Shown here piece after piece: positions 26,142 to 38,820 of a DNA stretch of 64,000 bases (positions are counted from its first letter, which is position 1; every line of letters starts with the position of its first letter). The position numbers were made by a program, and so were the translations under genes. The notes beneath the pieces were generated by a model that saw only the letters and a list, made by a program, of their open reading frames with translations, was not told the origin of the DNA and ran no database searches. The DNA is from Viscum album (Eukaryota; Streptophyta; Magnoliopsida; Santalales; Viscaceae): NCBI GenBank assembly GCA_963277665.1, contig OY728160.1:51320605-51384604 (forward strand), read 5' to 3'.

Positions 26142-27030
26142 TCGGACAGTCCCGTTCCTGGTGACCTTGCCCATCGTAAGTGTAGCACTAAATCTCATCG
26201 GGCTGCACTGGTTCCCTCCGGCGCCACTGTGGTGTACGAACACTCCCCTGAGTCTAGTTGTCAGAAAGCCACCTGCGTTGAGGTTCTTATTTCCAACGCC
26301 CACTAGCTGCGGCAGACGTCTCAGCTCCATCATGCCTACTACCACCACGAACTGGAGAACGTGACATGAATCTATCTGTCACCAGCGCCTTCTATAACAC
26401 CTTGACATAAGTGGGAATTACCAAGGGTACTGTGATAGAACAAATCTCTCAGCGGAGACTCTGATAAAACTCTTGTGCCCAGAAGTTTCTGTCATGGTCC
26501 AAGTCCGAGTAAAACCGTTCACAGTCTTCAAAACTAGCCGCGTACCCAGCCACCGTCATCCCTCCCTGCTGAAACTACAGGAGCTCCTGAATCCGAACGA
26601 AGCGTAAGCTAGAGGGGAAAAACTCCTCACGAAACCACAACTGAATGTATCCCCAAGAAAGTGATGACTCGTCAAGAAATAGAGTCACCAGACTCCACCA
26701 ACGCCAAGCTGCTCCATGAAAAAGGTTAACTGCCAAAGCCACTTTCTGATATGCCGGCGTCTGCACAAGCCTGAAAAGGATAACCACTGTCTCTAGCCAA
26801 ACCTCTGCTGCCTGAGGGTCTGGATCACCACTAAACCTCAGTAGTCTCTGCCACTGGAACTCACAGGGCACGCTCAACCTGCGCTCAAGCTCAACCTGCT
26901 CTTCTGAAGTTGTCTGCTGCACAACAGGTGGGGGTGCTGCTACCGGCCCACCCAGAGAAAGGGGCTCACATGATGGGTCCTGGACTGTGGCCTCGTAGCT
27001 CACAGGGTCGTCTTCATGAACCAAAGCTGG
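26142..27030 (-). pseudogene. gag: Gag (capsid domain and zinc knuckle) of the 11.4-kb element
   Basis: The frame starting at 27,024 on the minus strand runs 149 codons. It contains the Retrotrans_gag core: LRFSGDPDPQAAEVWLETV, YQKVALAVNLFHGAAWRWW and WFREEFFPSSLRFVRIQELL. Beyond the frame break at about 26,575, the next part, GGMTVAGYAASFEDC, continues the gag domain in another frame. Further on, CYTYDGQGHQERDC (26,142-26,187) is a nucleocapsid zinc knuckle with Tyr in place of the second Cys. Gag would form the virus-like particle core in the cytoplasm. Frameshifts and stops make it non-functional. Confidence 0.88.
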
Positions 27031-27383
27031 TATCCTGGCTGGCTGTCTTCACAGAGACATCCTGAATATTATCAAGGAGTGCCGCGGTCAGATGGGCATA
27101 TATGTATATAACATTAACAACAATGGGAAGCTGACTCAAGAAGGACAGTCAAAGACTCAATCCTATGTGATTCAAAAACCAATTTTCCCTGCAATGAGTG
27201 TCTCAGCATGCCGAGTCGACAAGCAGGTTATCAGGGTCCTGGTAAATGGATATGTTAGCTGCCGCACCGTCACTGGACTCCCTGGTCAGAGAGCCGCTCT
27301 CGAGACACGTTAAAATTGTTTCCCTAAATCCAAACCAATTACTTTTTAGGGATGTCCAAACAATGTCCCAAGGAATGAACCAC

Positions 27384-27394
27384 CTCTGATACCA
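27384..27394 (-). other. Primer-binding site for initiator tRNA-Met
   Basis: On the minus strand TGGTATCAGAG lies three bases after the 5' LTR end. It is complementary to the 3' end of plant initiator methionine tRNA, the usual primer of chromoviruses and many plant copia elements. It fixes the element's orientation as minus. Confidence 0.93.
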
Positions 27395-28649
27395 CATTTT
27401 CACGACCTGACCCTACCCGGGCTCGAGCTGCAACTACCCCAATCCCGCCTCCGTAGGCCAGGGGCTGGCGACCCGCGCCGAAGGCATAACAACTCGGGGA
27501 GGCCTTTGCCTGAGTACCTATACACACACACGCATCACGCTCAACGCAGAAGTGAAGAAGTAAAAAAGAAAAACAAAGTACCAACTTCTATAAATAAACC
27601 AAAAAAGTGCATCGACCTCTAAACAGTACAAAGCAAGTGGTGAGGTAAACTCAAAAGAAAAGGGGAAAACACATGCCCAACCAGAAAAGGGCCACAACCC
27701 AGCAACAGGTAAGAAAAAGGAAAATAAATGGAAGGGTCCCCCACCTAGAACCCAACTACGACCACTGCATGCGGTCCAAGCTCCCGAACTCCTAAGCTCC
27801 GCTGAAGTCACGACTAACCTGTTCGTCGTCTGCAAGGGAACACCAAGTGCGGGAAAAGACCAAGCAGGGGTGAGTATAAAAATACTCAATAGGATACCCT
27901 GAAGGCTCGAGGGAGAAACAAAGGAGGTATTGAAGGGTGAGCAGTAAGATCGAATAGGTTATAGTAAAGGAATAAAACAAGGAGTGAAGTAGAGTAATAG
28001 TAGAGAGAGTCTAGTTCAACCCAACAAGAGGAAAGAAGGTAGACTCGTCCAGACACAAGGAGCTAGAAACGGTGAGAAGATGAACTTCTTGTCGAGTCTT
28101 CACTACCTATAGTAGGAGAGTAGACTCGTCTAACCACGATAATCTAGACACGGAAAGCACATGGCATACCCCGTGCGTCTTCTTCTCTCTTGGAAGGAGA
28201 TTAACCAAACCCAAGATACATATACATATGCTCAACAAGAAGCCCAAACAAGTTCGTAAGGGGATATCCATACCGTAGCTCAACCCAAGAAAGTGAGTAG
28301 CCAATATTCCTAAAAGTAAACACCATCGATGCTCAGCATCCCGCACGTCTACCCCGAACTGTAAGTCGAAGGGCTCCAATCACCGCACCTTGACACTATT
28401 CGCTTTGGGCGACACTGACTCGCCCGCACGGTTTTAGGTAGCATCACAAGGACATGTCCCGATGGGGAAAGCGCCCCTCGTTCTTAAGAGTTCTGGGGGA
28501 AAGTCAACTACACCTCGTCACTTCCATACAATCTATAAGTCTTCTCAATAGAAAAGTTGTCACATCACTGACCCGTACAACCAAGGATCCCACTCTGGTA
28601 GTCATAGTGAAAAATCCACTGACTAGCCTAGTAGAAAGGACTGTGTCTG

Positions 28650-29225
28650 AAATGCCAACGGGTGACCCACTGCCTAGCCTTGTTGGAGGGTAATTCATCA
28701 TAAGATATCGGGTGACCCACTGCCCAGCCCTGCTGGAGGGTAAACCCTAATACATCATCTAGCGACCCACTACCCAGCCCTGCTGGAGGGTAAACCCTAA
28801 TACATCATCAGACGACCCACTGCCCAGCCCTGCTAGAGGGTAGACCCAGAAGAAGTCGACAGGTGACCCACTGCCCAGCCCTGCTGGAGGGTAGACCCAG
28901 AACAAGTCGACAGGCGACCCACTGCCTAGCCCTGCTGGAGGGTAGACCCGGAATAAGTCGACGAGCAACCCACTGCCCAGCCCTGCTGAAGGGTAGACCC
29001 TAAAGAGTCATCGGGTGACCCACTTCCCAGTCTCTACTGGAGGGAATACCCTAAGTGGTCATCAGATGAACCACTGCCCAGTCTCTGCTGGAGGGTAAAC
29101 CCTAGAAGTCAGTGAGCAACCCACTGCCCAGTCTCTACTAGAGGATAACCTCAAAGAATTCGATGATAAACCCACTTCCCAATCTCTTCTTGAGGGTAAA
29201 CCCAGAACTGCTCTGTCCATCTCTA
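28650..29225. repeat. 51-bp minisatellite in the 5' LTR, about 11 units
   Basis: Same CTGCTGGAGGGTA unit and period as in the other LTR, with similar copy number. The array therefore already existed at insertion and has not expanded or collapsed greatly since. Confidence 0.92.
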
Positions 29226-30659
29226 CTGGATGGTAAAACACTGGTAAACAGAGCTCAGAGTGGGTATCTTGCAACCACCCAACTCCAACACAAAACCCGG
29301 GGAACCTACTCAACCCTGCTGGTCTAAACTATCGTGAACAGGAGAACCCTCTATGTCACGAGAGGTCAAAGGTACGCAAATCATAAGACGAAACGAACAT
29401 GGGGCCCACACGGCGTTTGGCCCCAAGTCAACCCCAACCAAGAGCACAAACATTCTCAGGTACCAACATCCACGTGTACCTCCCAGCATTCCCGTATACT
29501 CCAGGAGTACACCACGTCTCCAGCCAAAAGGCTAATGTGTACAAGACACCCAACGTCAACGTGAAGGTGTAACATAACAACTCCAACCTACCACCTCAAC
29601 GGCTGAGGCACAACCAACCACATCTCTTCAAGAATTTACATCACTCACACGGGAGTTCACGCGATCACACACCAAGGGTCCACTAGAAACACTGTAGGAT
29701 GAACCATCACTGGAGCACCTTACTTTCTTCCACATTTAATAAGATTGTGTAAGAGGCTCCACTCTCCTGAACAGATTACATCATTGTAATCCTCGTAGAA
29801 AACACGAGTGATCGACTACTTCCTCGCCTCGAACAGATATCCGATGGAAAAGTCACCAACACCGCCTTACGCCCGAACGACGTCCCCTGATCCCAAGCCT
29901 CGACTCCAAAAACAGTTGGTGAATCACACCATTGTGATCCCCTAGGGAAAATACGTCAAAAGGACTACTCACTTGATTGCAATGGATATCTGGAGAAAAA
30001 GATGCATTTCGGTGCACCGCACACGAGCGGTGCTTCATGGGACCCGCATCCCAGTCTCGAAACACAAAGAACGGATCGTGCCATTGCGATCCAGTCGAAA
30101 AAGCACACAAGACAAACTATTCACTTGTCCAAAAAGGACACCCGGTGATAAAGCCGGAAATCACCGTCAACTCCCAAAATGGCCCTCATGGGGCCCTCTC
30201 CATCGTGCGAAATTAAAGTAGGTGCATTGAACCAATGCAATTACCTAATAAAAACAACCAAAAACATCTGCTCGCAACGCCCCGAACGGTCGTCCGATGA
30301 AAAAGATACAGAACGCTGCTCGCAGCTCAACAGACGGGCCGTGGGTCCCGCGCCACAACTCCGGCTTCAATGCCCGAAACCACCCTAGAAATCTTCGTCC
30401 TGACTCCAGGGTCCCAACGCCACTGACGACGCTCAAAACTGACGTCAGATGTGTCCGCGCCGTCCAAAACAAGATGCCCCGGAAAAACGTTAATTCACTT
30501 AAAGACGCGTCGTGCCTCCATGGCCCCTTGTTTCAGGAATTAAAAATTACCTAAACTATCTCAAAAAGTATACCTTGATGTTTGGAGTTCACTGCCACAT
30601 ACGTCAATCAAAACGGGCATTTGTAATGAAAATTACGGGCGTCCGCAGAGAGGACGAAT

Positions 30660-31020
30660 TCCCCTCTTGAGCTGGACCGGCCTGGGCCGGCCTGCACCGG
30701 CCGGGCCAGCTTGGACCAGCGGTGCATGCTCAGACTGGCCAAGAGGGCCGGTCGGTCCGCCGCGTGAAGACCCGCGTGATGCGGGTCATTGTCTACCCTG
30801 CGGGGTCGCACGCCGCGACCCCAATTCTCCGTCGCGGCCGGCGAGCTCGGCCTCACGCTCGCCGTCGCCAGGCTGCCCTGGCCGCTCTCCCCTAGTGCCA
30901 ACCTCCGCTGAACACCCACGCCGACCTGCGTCTTATCCCGCGCCGCCGTCCGAGAGCACCCCCGCCACCTCTTAAAGACGCCGCGCCGCCGCTCGAGCCC
31001 GCCGGAAACCAAAAACCGTC
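30660..31020. other. CpG- and GC-rich block in the 5' LTR
   Basis: Counterpart of 23,820-24,230. Many CpG sites are still present in both copies although the surrounding DNA is AT-rich. Confidence 0.7.
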
Positions 31021-31990
31021 AAACTTCGTCGAACCACTGCAGCATCCTCTGAACACGGATTTCAATTTTGAAAGATGTGTTGGAAAGATTATAAAATCTA
31101 CTACGCATTCATGTGCTTAGTTTTAAAATCAAGAAAAGATTGGATGCAAAAATTGGGATTCAAAGAGGGGTTCGGAATTTAAAACTCAAACGAACACCGC
31201 CTATGTCTTGGGCGTAGCCCGATGCGTCATCGTTGACCCGCCGGAGTGGTCGAGCCTCGTCGGAGTCACGTCGCTAGAATCGAGGAGGAGATGGGAGAAG
31301 CTTTACAGGGGAGGGGGAAATGAGGGAGAAGATAAGGGTGGATAGGTTAATTAAAATAAATTAATTAACTTAAACACCCTCCCACAGCCCCATACCCGAA
31401 CTCTCGACGGGGTTGGGATTAAGCCTCCCCTAGGCTAAAAACCACACTCTCAGCGCAACTACAGTCTCTGAATTTTAATCCGAGGCCCCGTTCAAAAGTT
31501 ATAAAATCAACGCCATGGGCCACTAAATTACGACAACACCCCTCAGGCCATTTTTCACAGACAGCCCGGAACCGCAAAGATTACACCCCTCCTAGGGTAA
31601 ACGGCACGTTCCGGACTCAACGGTGCCCTCAGTTTCCCAATCCAAGCCACCGTTTAAGAGATACATGAGTTAAGCCGTTAAAAAAAATTATTTAATTTAT
31701 CCGTTTCACGTTCTGAAAGCGAGCGAGGGGTCCAAACATCCTGCGCCGACATGTTTTATGTCGTTCCTAGGGTAAACACCCCATTCTGAACCCATACATA
31801 CACTCGGATCTCTGATCCGGATCACCGTTTAGGAGTTAACCCATTTATTTTGCGTTCCCAGTGTGAACGCACAGAAAATTTAATTATGGCCAAACTGGGG
31901 CTCAGAATCGCACACCGTCTGAAGGTGCTGCTCTGGAATAATATCAGGAATATTCCACAGTCCGTTATAGACAAAAACCGAGTTCTTACA

Positions 31991-32640
31991 TGATATTTTA
32001 TTATTACTTCATCACCAAGTACCACATCCTTGGGACCATTTTGAAGCATAATGATAATTTATTTCCTTATATCACCTCCTAGGAATCAGTGCTAATTCTT
32101 GATGATGATTGATCATCGATGATTACCTCATAGGGATTATCTTCAATCCTAATTCTCATTTTTTTAGTGTCACATTTTAGAAGTCATCTCTGTGCATAAT
32201 ACTATTAAGATTCCTTTGAATAGATCTAATGATTCTACATTAAGGCCCACTAGTATAGGACTACTGTGACCAATATTGGTTGAAAGAGTTGAATGTCAAG
32301 CTCAGAGTGACCATGATTATGGCTGAAGCAATGTTGGGTCAATCATGGGATTCAAATTAAAACTCGATGATCAATTGTGGATATTTATTTATAAATAAAA
32401 AACCTGCTTATTTAGATAATTTTCACATCACATGTGAACACTTACTAGTTTTTCGTGAAACCACGTTGGTGGGTCCCTATGTAGTTGTAATGACACTCTA
32501 ATTGGGAATCCATGGAACTTGGGTACCTAAGAAGACTTCACTGGTTATAGATTCTGGTTGGGTAGAGTCATATTATTGGCTTATTTAAGTGAATCACATG
32601 GATGTATTTGGGATTTTAATGAGGTGAAGTTTACGGGTGT
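31991..32640. repeat. Target-site duplication, then copy B resumes
   Basis: 31,991-31,995 is TGATA, the second copy of the duplication. The following sequence continues repeat B: degenerate repeats such as ATCACCTCCTAGGAATCA, then a stretch matching copy A around 5700 (GGTACCTAAGAAGACTTCAC against GTTACCTAATTATACTTCAC). This shows that the 11.4-kb element landed inside an older repeat. Confidence 0.65.
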
Positions 32641-35600
32641 TTGTAAAGATTCAGTGTAGTTTTTTCCTATAATTTATTTATTTTATATATGTGATTAGCA
32701 TAGTGGGACGTCTGTTTGGGATGTATGATTATATGCATATGGATTTTAATTTATTTTAAAGTCGATATTTTATTACATATATGTAATTTTATTTATGAAA
32801 AGTATTATATATTCCTTTTTGTTATTTCTTACTCATCATTTCACACTCTGATATGGGGGTATAATCTCCCTATAATAACACACTTGAACCCCAGTTCTAG
32901 TCAATAGACTCTAGCGTATGGTAAGTCATGCCTGAGGTTAGGCAGTGACCTCTGGTCCTACCATTAGTGAGTGGTGGTGAAATTAAAATGCCTTATAATT
33001 CATAATTTTTTGATGTTATCATGTTTTGGGGTTAAAAATGGGATTTTAGGATATTTTTCATGTGGGTATGCAAACTAGAATGGGGTTTTTTCAAAGAGAA
33101 AGGGGTCATTCCTAAAATCACATGGGTATTTTACATTCAATTTTTTTTACATTTTATCTTTCTTCATCTATAAATAAAAAATAGTGAGGTGAATAGGCTC
33201 CTTGAAAGTTGAATGGGGGTCATGGAACATAATGAAGGTTGTGCACTATTTATCCAACCAAAAATGTATATATATATTTGATAGATTATGGAAAAATTCA
33301 CTATTATACTGATCTAAATTCATCTTGATTATTTTAATAATGAATGATAGGTTTTATGTCAATGACATTTTTTTTCTAGTTATATATGAAAATATTCCCA
33401 AGTGTTAATGAAATTGAAAATCTTGGAAAGTGACCGTGAAGGCATACATGCTCCCATGAGTAAGAAGAGTAAAATATCTACTTACTAGATTGTATAAAGG
33501 AATAATTTTATCGATATTATAGAAAAATTCATAACTCTATAGAATTTCACTATGGGTTGAAGTGTCCATAAGACCAACTAGATCATCTACATTCCGAATC
33601 GATCAACAATGGTGGAATTTTTGAAAAATCTATAATTGAACACTAGAGTAAGGAAGTAACCACATGGAAAGTAATGTGACTATATGGTATCTCTATAATC
33701 TTAGATGAATACAAAAGTATCAGAGTGACCATAAATATTTTCCAATCTACCCGATGATATATTCAATCTACGGTATGACAGAGGTTAAATTTTGGAAATG
33801 TGATGAATTGAGATATGAAATTCTTGTGACCATACATTCAGATGATGTGATTGCATGACCTATCAAGGAAACTGATTAAATATTTTTCTAAGGTTTGGAT
33901 TGACTATCGATATTAAAGATGTTGTGGAACACTTTAATAAACCATGTCTAATTGGAATTTTATTTCAATAATATATATCCCATTGACTAACTATATCAAA
34001 TTAAATAAATATTCAGAAGTATTAAAGTCTCCTAGAATTCATGTCTAGTATGAAGATTCATAATGATAATTCTTCAATGGATCTTTTTGGAGGTATATTT
34101 ATTTAAAAAAAGGAATATTGAAGATAGAAAATAAGAGTATGTGAAAAATAAGAATGAACCCAAAGAATGTGAATGTGATCAATTTCAATAACTTATGACT
34201 TTATGTTTTCATCTATATTACACTAAAAGATCAGAGAAAATTTTATAATCATTTCATTTGATCTCATAACCAAAGAAAGACATTGAGAATATAAGTGAAC
34301 AATATAGAAAAACTAATTTTTTTAAACACTACATCAAACTCTCACATTTATCACACAAACACTCTCTCTCCCTCGCTCTCAATATCTATAAAATATTACC
34401 ACTGACTTTTTATTAAATTTCAATATATATAACTTCAAAAAATATTCTTATAAGTTATTGAGGATAAATCATATACTATTTCCTTTATTTCCTTCATCTT
34501 TATTTCTCCCACGATAATTGTAAAAGATGTTGTTTGATAGCTTGGACAACCTTGTGTGATGGTTTAAACTATATACCTGATCTAGGTTTTGGATAATACA
34601 TTTTATTTTAATAAATTTTATTGATAGTGGGTTACTATCAAGTGGAGAGGAATGGGTCTTAGATAGTGGTTGGAGCTCTTTTTTCCATATTTCCATTTTG
34701 TGTCTAATGTTTTAATTACACTATTTTAAAACTATTTTCCTAATATCTTTTTCATAACTATACATTTATAGATAAATTTTACTGGTGATATTTCTACTGT
34801 CTAATGTTAGAAGAGTAATCTAAAATGATTAAAATAATTTCTATTTATTTGAACTGGTTTTTTATCAAGATCATGGGAAGTTATTTCAAAACATTAAATT
34901 ATATATACCTACATTATTAGTTATATGGGTTTTTTTTTGAACTGGGAGATTTTGTTTTATAAATATTTTTTAATTAAAATTTTTATTATATATTTAATTA
35001 TCCACATATTGAGCTTTCCACTCTGACATAATTTTTTAATCAGAGTCTGTTTATATTTTATGTCCTTTTCTCTTTTTGTATTAGACCATGACCAAGTCAC
35101 ATAGACAGTATCACTATTTTATTTTACTGTGCTTATGGATAACTCAACATCGAAAGCCATGATAAAAATAGACCACATTATTTTAGTGGATATAATAATA
35201 TTCAATTTAAAATAAAATACAAATTTCATGTTGAGAGTTTGAGTTCTGATATATAGAATTTAATAAAATAACAATATAAAAAAACCAAAAACTCCCTGGG
35301 AAAATTAGTGTGATTCCACATAGGTTTCTTATTAGTATAATTGTAAATCCATGAGTTATTTATATTGTGATTTAAGAGATAATTAATTTTATAGAATACA
35401 TTCTTGTGATACTAATTTTCAAATTAGAGATACTTTTTTTTATATCTCATGAAAAGACATACAATGTTTATGAAATATGACTAAAAACTTATACGATTAA
35501 ATATGGTACATTCCAAATAAAACATAATGAATATATTTATGAAATTTATTTAATTTTAAATGAAACCATTAACACTATATTTTCTATTGGACCGAAAGTG

Positions 35601-37425
35601 GATGAAAAATATCAAATTTTGAGGTTCATTAATGTAACAGATTTGTTTCTTTTGGTTTATCCCTTTGAATATTTTTCTATATGTCTCCAAATTTGTCCTT
35701 AGAGTCGATGTTGTGTTTTTGTGTCACATGAACCCCAAATTAATATATTAAAATATTAATATACATTAATGAACATGTGAATATATTTTTATAATAAATA
35801 GTATCCTATTGATTGAGACCTTAGACGCAAAATCTGAGACAATTATGGATTTTTTAATGTGGGTTTTACCATAAGGATGACCTAAATTTGGTAAGGATCA
35901 GATATTCTATTGAAGGCTATAATTTTTTGTTGCACAAAGTTAATTTTTTAAATGATTTACTTAATTTATTTATTTTACAAAAATTGAATTATCCTCTTTA
36001 TATAGCATGTTATGGGAAATACCCTTGTTTAGGCACATAACCCTGGTATATTATAGGATCCAAGGAGGATATCCACTAATGAATGACAATATATCGTGTT
36101 GAAGTGATCATTTTTCAAAGGATTCATCTTTTCCAATGATATTCCATGATTTTTCCAATGACAATGCAACATACCCATTATTCATCAGATATCGATCCAA
36201 ACTAAATCTCAGTAATGTTATTTCTTAGATTCCACCCATGTTTTATTTTAGTATCATGTAATATTTATCGGATTTTGTTTCCAATGATATCTGTTGCTCA
36301 CTTTCATCCAATTAGTTATTTATTGGTGGTTTCTCAATTTATCCCTTGTAAACATTGATTTCTTTATTTATGAATGGAATAAAACTCAAAAAATCACCTT
36401 GCTCATTGGCCATGTTTTTATTATTTTTTATCCCCTTGTTCTTTATGCATTAATCGTCAATAATCCTTTGATAGATGCATTAATGAGTACCTAGAGACCG
36501 ATCACTGCACACCTGGTATTTAGAACAAAAAATCATTTATATGGGTCTAAATTCATAATCTAGTTCATGAATGGTGTTGGATGTGGTGTGATAAAAGATC
36601 ATAGATAGATCATGGGAACCATCATTTATGGGTTTTGACATATCGAGGTTTGGGGAGATGATATTGAATTGTGAGTGATTCAAGTGGATGGAATCTATCC
36701 ACGTATGATAGATTTAGTGTGTTCAACACTATATCTAGGTTACTCATCATGATTCAATGTGGAAACAAAAGAGTTGGTGGTGTGGGTGAGACAAGTGAAA
36801 ATATCTTTAGATTATATAAATTTTAGATATACATGATGTGTAGTATGGGAACACAAACCCTATAGTCCACTTTTTGTAGTGGATAGATTTTTAGGTCGAG
36901 TTAAATAGAACATATCATGTATGAACCATACAGGATGGGTGACCTAGTACCTATGGATTGGTGTGTTCCCTAGGAGTACATGATCCAGAAAAAGTCTAGG
37001 TACATGAGGACAAATAATGTACATAAGCGCAAACATGTACTCTACCATGTCTAGGGTACTCAGACATGACCAAGGTAAATGGACATGACCAGTTTACACA
37101 AGAACATCTAGTTTAGATGGGCATGAACAGAGTGTACGTGAATGGGGTTAAGTACAAAATAATGGGTTGGAACACACAAGTATTCTTAGAGAATCATAGA
37201 CATGTTTATGGCATATACACACCATGTGATTTTCTATAGGATTTCCACCTTATGTGTCTAGATCTCCAAGACTCAGATTTAGACATTTGAGTATCCTATC
37301 CTGAGTAGATTTATTCATAGTAAATTATAGTGACATTCATTTTTAATAAAATATAGGAAATGATGTATTATTTTTTGCACATGTGTTTTAGTGATTCTTA
37401 TCTGGTGATAGTGATCATCTATGAT
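32641..37425. other. AT-rich DNA, nothing recognised
   Basis: No coding motif, RNA gene or clean repeat boundary seen. A 66-codon plus-strand frame at 36,294-36,494 gives a hydrophobic product with no known motif and is most likely chance. Confidence 0.55.
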
Positions 37426-37430
37426 CATTA
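37426..37430 (+). repeat. Target-site duplication CATTA, left
   Basis: Directly precedes TGTTGGAACC. The same five bases directly follow ...GGTCTTACA at 39,840-39,844. Confidence 0.9.
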
Positions 37431-37504
37431 TGTTGGAACCACTTTGTGTATAAGTTTGTATTTCTTGTCAACAGTTTTCAATGAAGATCAAAATTTAGGA
37501 GATC

Positions 37505-37635
37505 AAGAACTAATCCAATGAAATGGAGGAATGGAAGATCAAAATGAAGGAGATCAAGAAGTACTCCAATTAAATGGAGGAATGGAAGACCAAAATGAAG
37601 GAGATCATGAAGTACTCCGATGAAGTAGAGGAATA
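37505..37635. repeat. 51-bp tandem repeat, about 2.6 copies
   Basis: ATGGAGGAATGGAAGA starts at 37,523 and 37,574, with a diverged third start near 37,625; AATGAAGGAGATCA follows in each full copy. Confidence 0.85.
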
Positions 37636-37753
37636 CTGATTCAGACAATTGTTGTACTGATCGTAAGTTCAAAGAACATGTGTCAAAGGTGATACATTTT
37701 TTACAACAATGAAGAATGTGAGGTTCAATCCATATGAGGATGATTAAAGAATA

Positions 37754-37908
37754 ATGGGGTTTTTGGATGAAGACCATGCAATTCCTCCTTATTTCATGAG
37801 AACCATGGGCTTTGATGAAGACCATGAAATTATTAATTATTGCATGAGAACCATGGGTTTTGATGAAGACCATGCAATTACTCATGATTTCATGAGAACC
37901 ATACAAGA
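37754..37908. repeat. 48-bp tandem repeat, 3 copies
   Basis: GATGAAGACCATG starts at 37,766, 37,814 and 37,862, each followed by CATGAGAACCAT. On the minus strand this produces a 16-residue repeat in a chance frame. Confidence 0.9.
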
Positions 37909-38760
37909 GACTTCTTGAAGAATTGAATCACATGGTTTGCATGAAGTAGATCATGACAGTTGACGAAGAAGACAATGTGCCAATGATGGGAATTCTAAGA
38001 AGGTCGTGCAATTATTGGAATTCTGAGATAGCCATGCACATCACATTGTCATAGAAGATGATGATGCTGAAGCTATGCCTTCAAAGAATACATATCACAA
38101 TAGTGGAGTTTGTGATAAAAGCAGAAGAGTTGCTGAAGGATACAAATCACCAAGAAGAAGTGCTGTTGAGGTGATCGTGCTTGTTGACAAAGAAAACAAA
38201 CGACAAACAAATTTGTTGAAAAAGGAGATTCCACGGTGGCATGTCAAGTTCATGGACTGTGGATAATGATCCATGTTTTATTCAAGGAACATCGACAAAG
38301 GAATGGATGATCTGGAGGCGGAAAAAAAGAGCAGATACAAGGTGGCACCGTTTTCCAGTGTTTGCCAAATTTTTGGGGTCCAAAATTTGGAGGTTGATGA
38401 GCACCGTGAAAAGTGGATTTCCATGAAGATCATAATTTAATATGGCAAAGGCATGAGTTTCGCGAATATAAGATGCATGGATTGAATTTTGCAATGACCA
38501 GAAGAATGGAGGTGGTGATTTTTCGCGATTACGTCAAGCTTCACGAATGGCAGAGGCTGGAGAGCTTCGTGCCGATGAAGGGATTTTCAAGGGAGCTTCA
38601 TGGCAATGAAGGTATTTGCGAGGGAGCTTCGAGGCGAAGGTGAGAAGGAATTGACGGGATGCTCCGCGATTACGACGAGCTCCGTGGACAGAAAATTTCC
38701 GTAGTGCTTCGCGATTTTGAGAGAATTCCAGCGGGAACTTCGGAGCTTCACAATTTGAGC

Positions 38761-38768
38761 TGACGTGG
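38761..38768 (+). promoter_or_regulatory. TGACGTGG, bZIP-type site
   Basis: TGACGTGG lies 50 bases upstream of the TATA box. TGACG/ACGT-core sites bind plant bZIP factors in known promoters. Function here is inferred from motif and position only. Confidence 0.45.
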
Positions 38769-38810
38769 TGTTGACATCACGCAGAAAGTTTGAGGGTTGG
38801 TGGAATCACC

Positions 38811-38820
38811 TATAAATAGA
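38811..38820 (+). promoter_or_regulatory. TATA box of the solo LTR
   Basis: TATAAATAGA is a plant consensus TATA box. A start of transcription would be expected near 38,840-38,850, in the CACTCAATAG stretch. This would be the U3/R boundary of the LTR. Confidence 0.7.

Larger units (their letters stand above)
20609..31990 (-). mobile_element. Ty3/gypsy chromovirus-type LTR retrotransposon, internally deleted
   Basis: A complete element of about 11.4 kb, read on the minus strand. It is flanked by the 5-bp duplication TGATA and bounded by LTRs ending TG...CA (20,609-25,202 and 27,398-31,990). A primer-binding site for initiator tRNA-Met lies next to the right LTR and a purine tract next to the left one. 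The interior is only about 2.2 kb. It has a gag segment with one zinc knuckle, then a jump to the very end of pol; protease, reverse transcriptase, RNase H and most of integrase are absent. It could have moved only with enzymes supplied by a full-length relative. The gag type, primer and pol tail point to the Tekay/Del side of the chromoviruses. The LTRs differ at 7 positions in a 60-base sample (20,752-20,811 against 27,541-27,600), so the insertion is not recent. Confidence 0.93.
27398..31990 (-). repeat. 5' LTR of the 11.4-kb element (about 4.6 kb)
   Basis: Partner of 20,609-25,202, with the same internal order: short-frame region, 51-bp minisatellite (28,650-29,225), CpG-rich block (30,660-31,020) and AT-rich stretch. 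The outer end is TTCTTACA followed by the TGATA duplication. The inner end is TTTCACGACC, where TG has become TT. As 5' LTR it would hold the promoter, but decay and lack of expression data prevent placing it. Confidence 0.92.

Noticed and set aside
37478..37906. 142-codon minus-strand frame with 16-residue repeats
   Set aside because: Produced by the 48-bp and 51-bp tandem repeats within the solo LTR; antisense to the LTR promoter.
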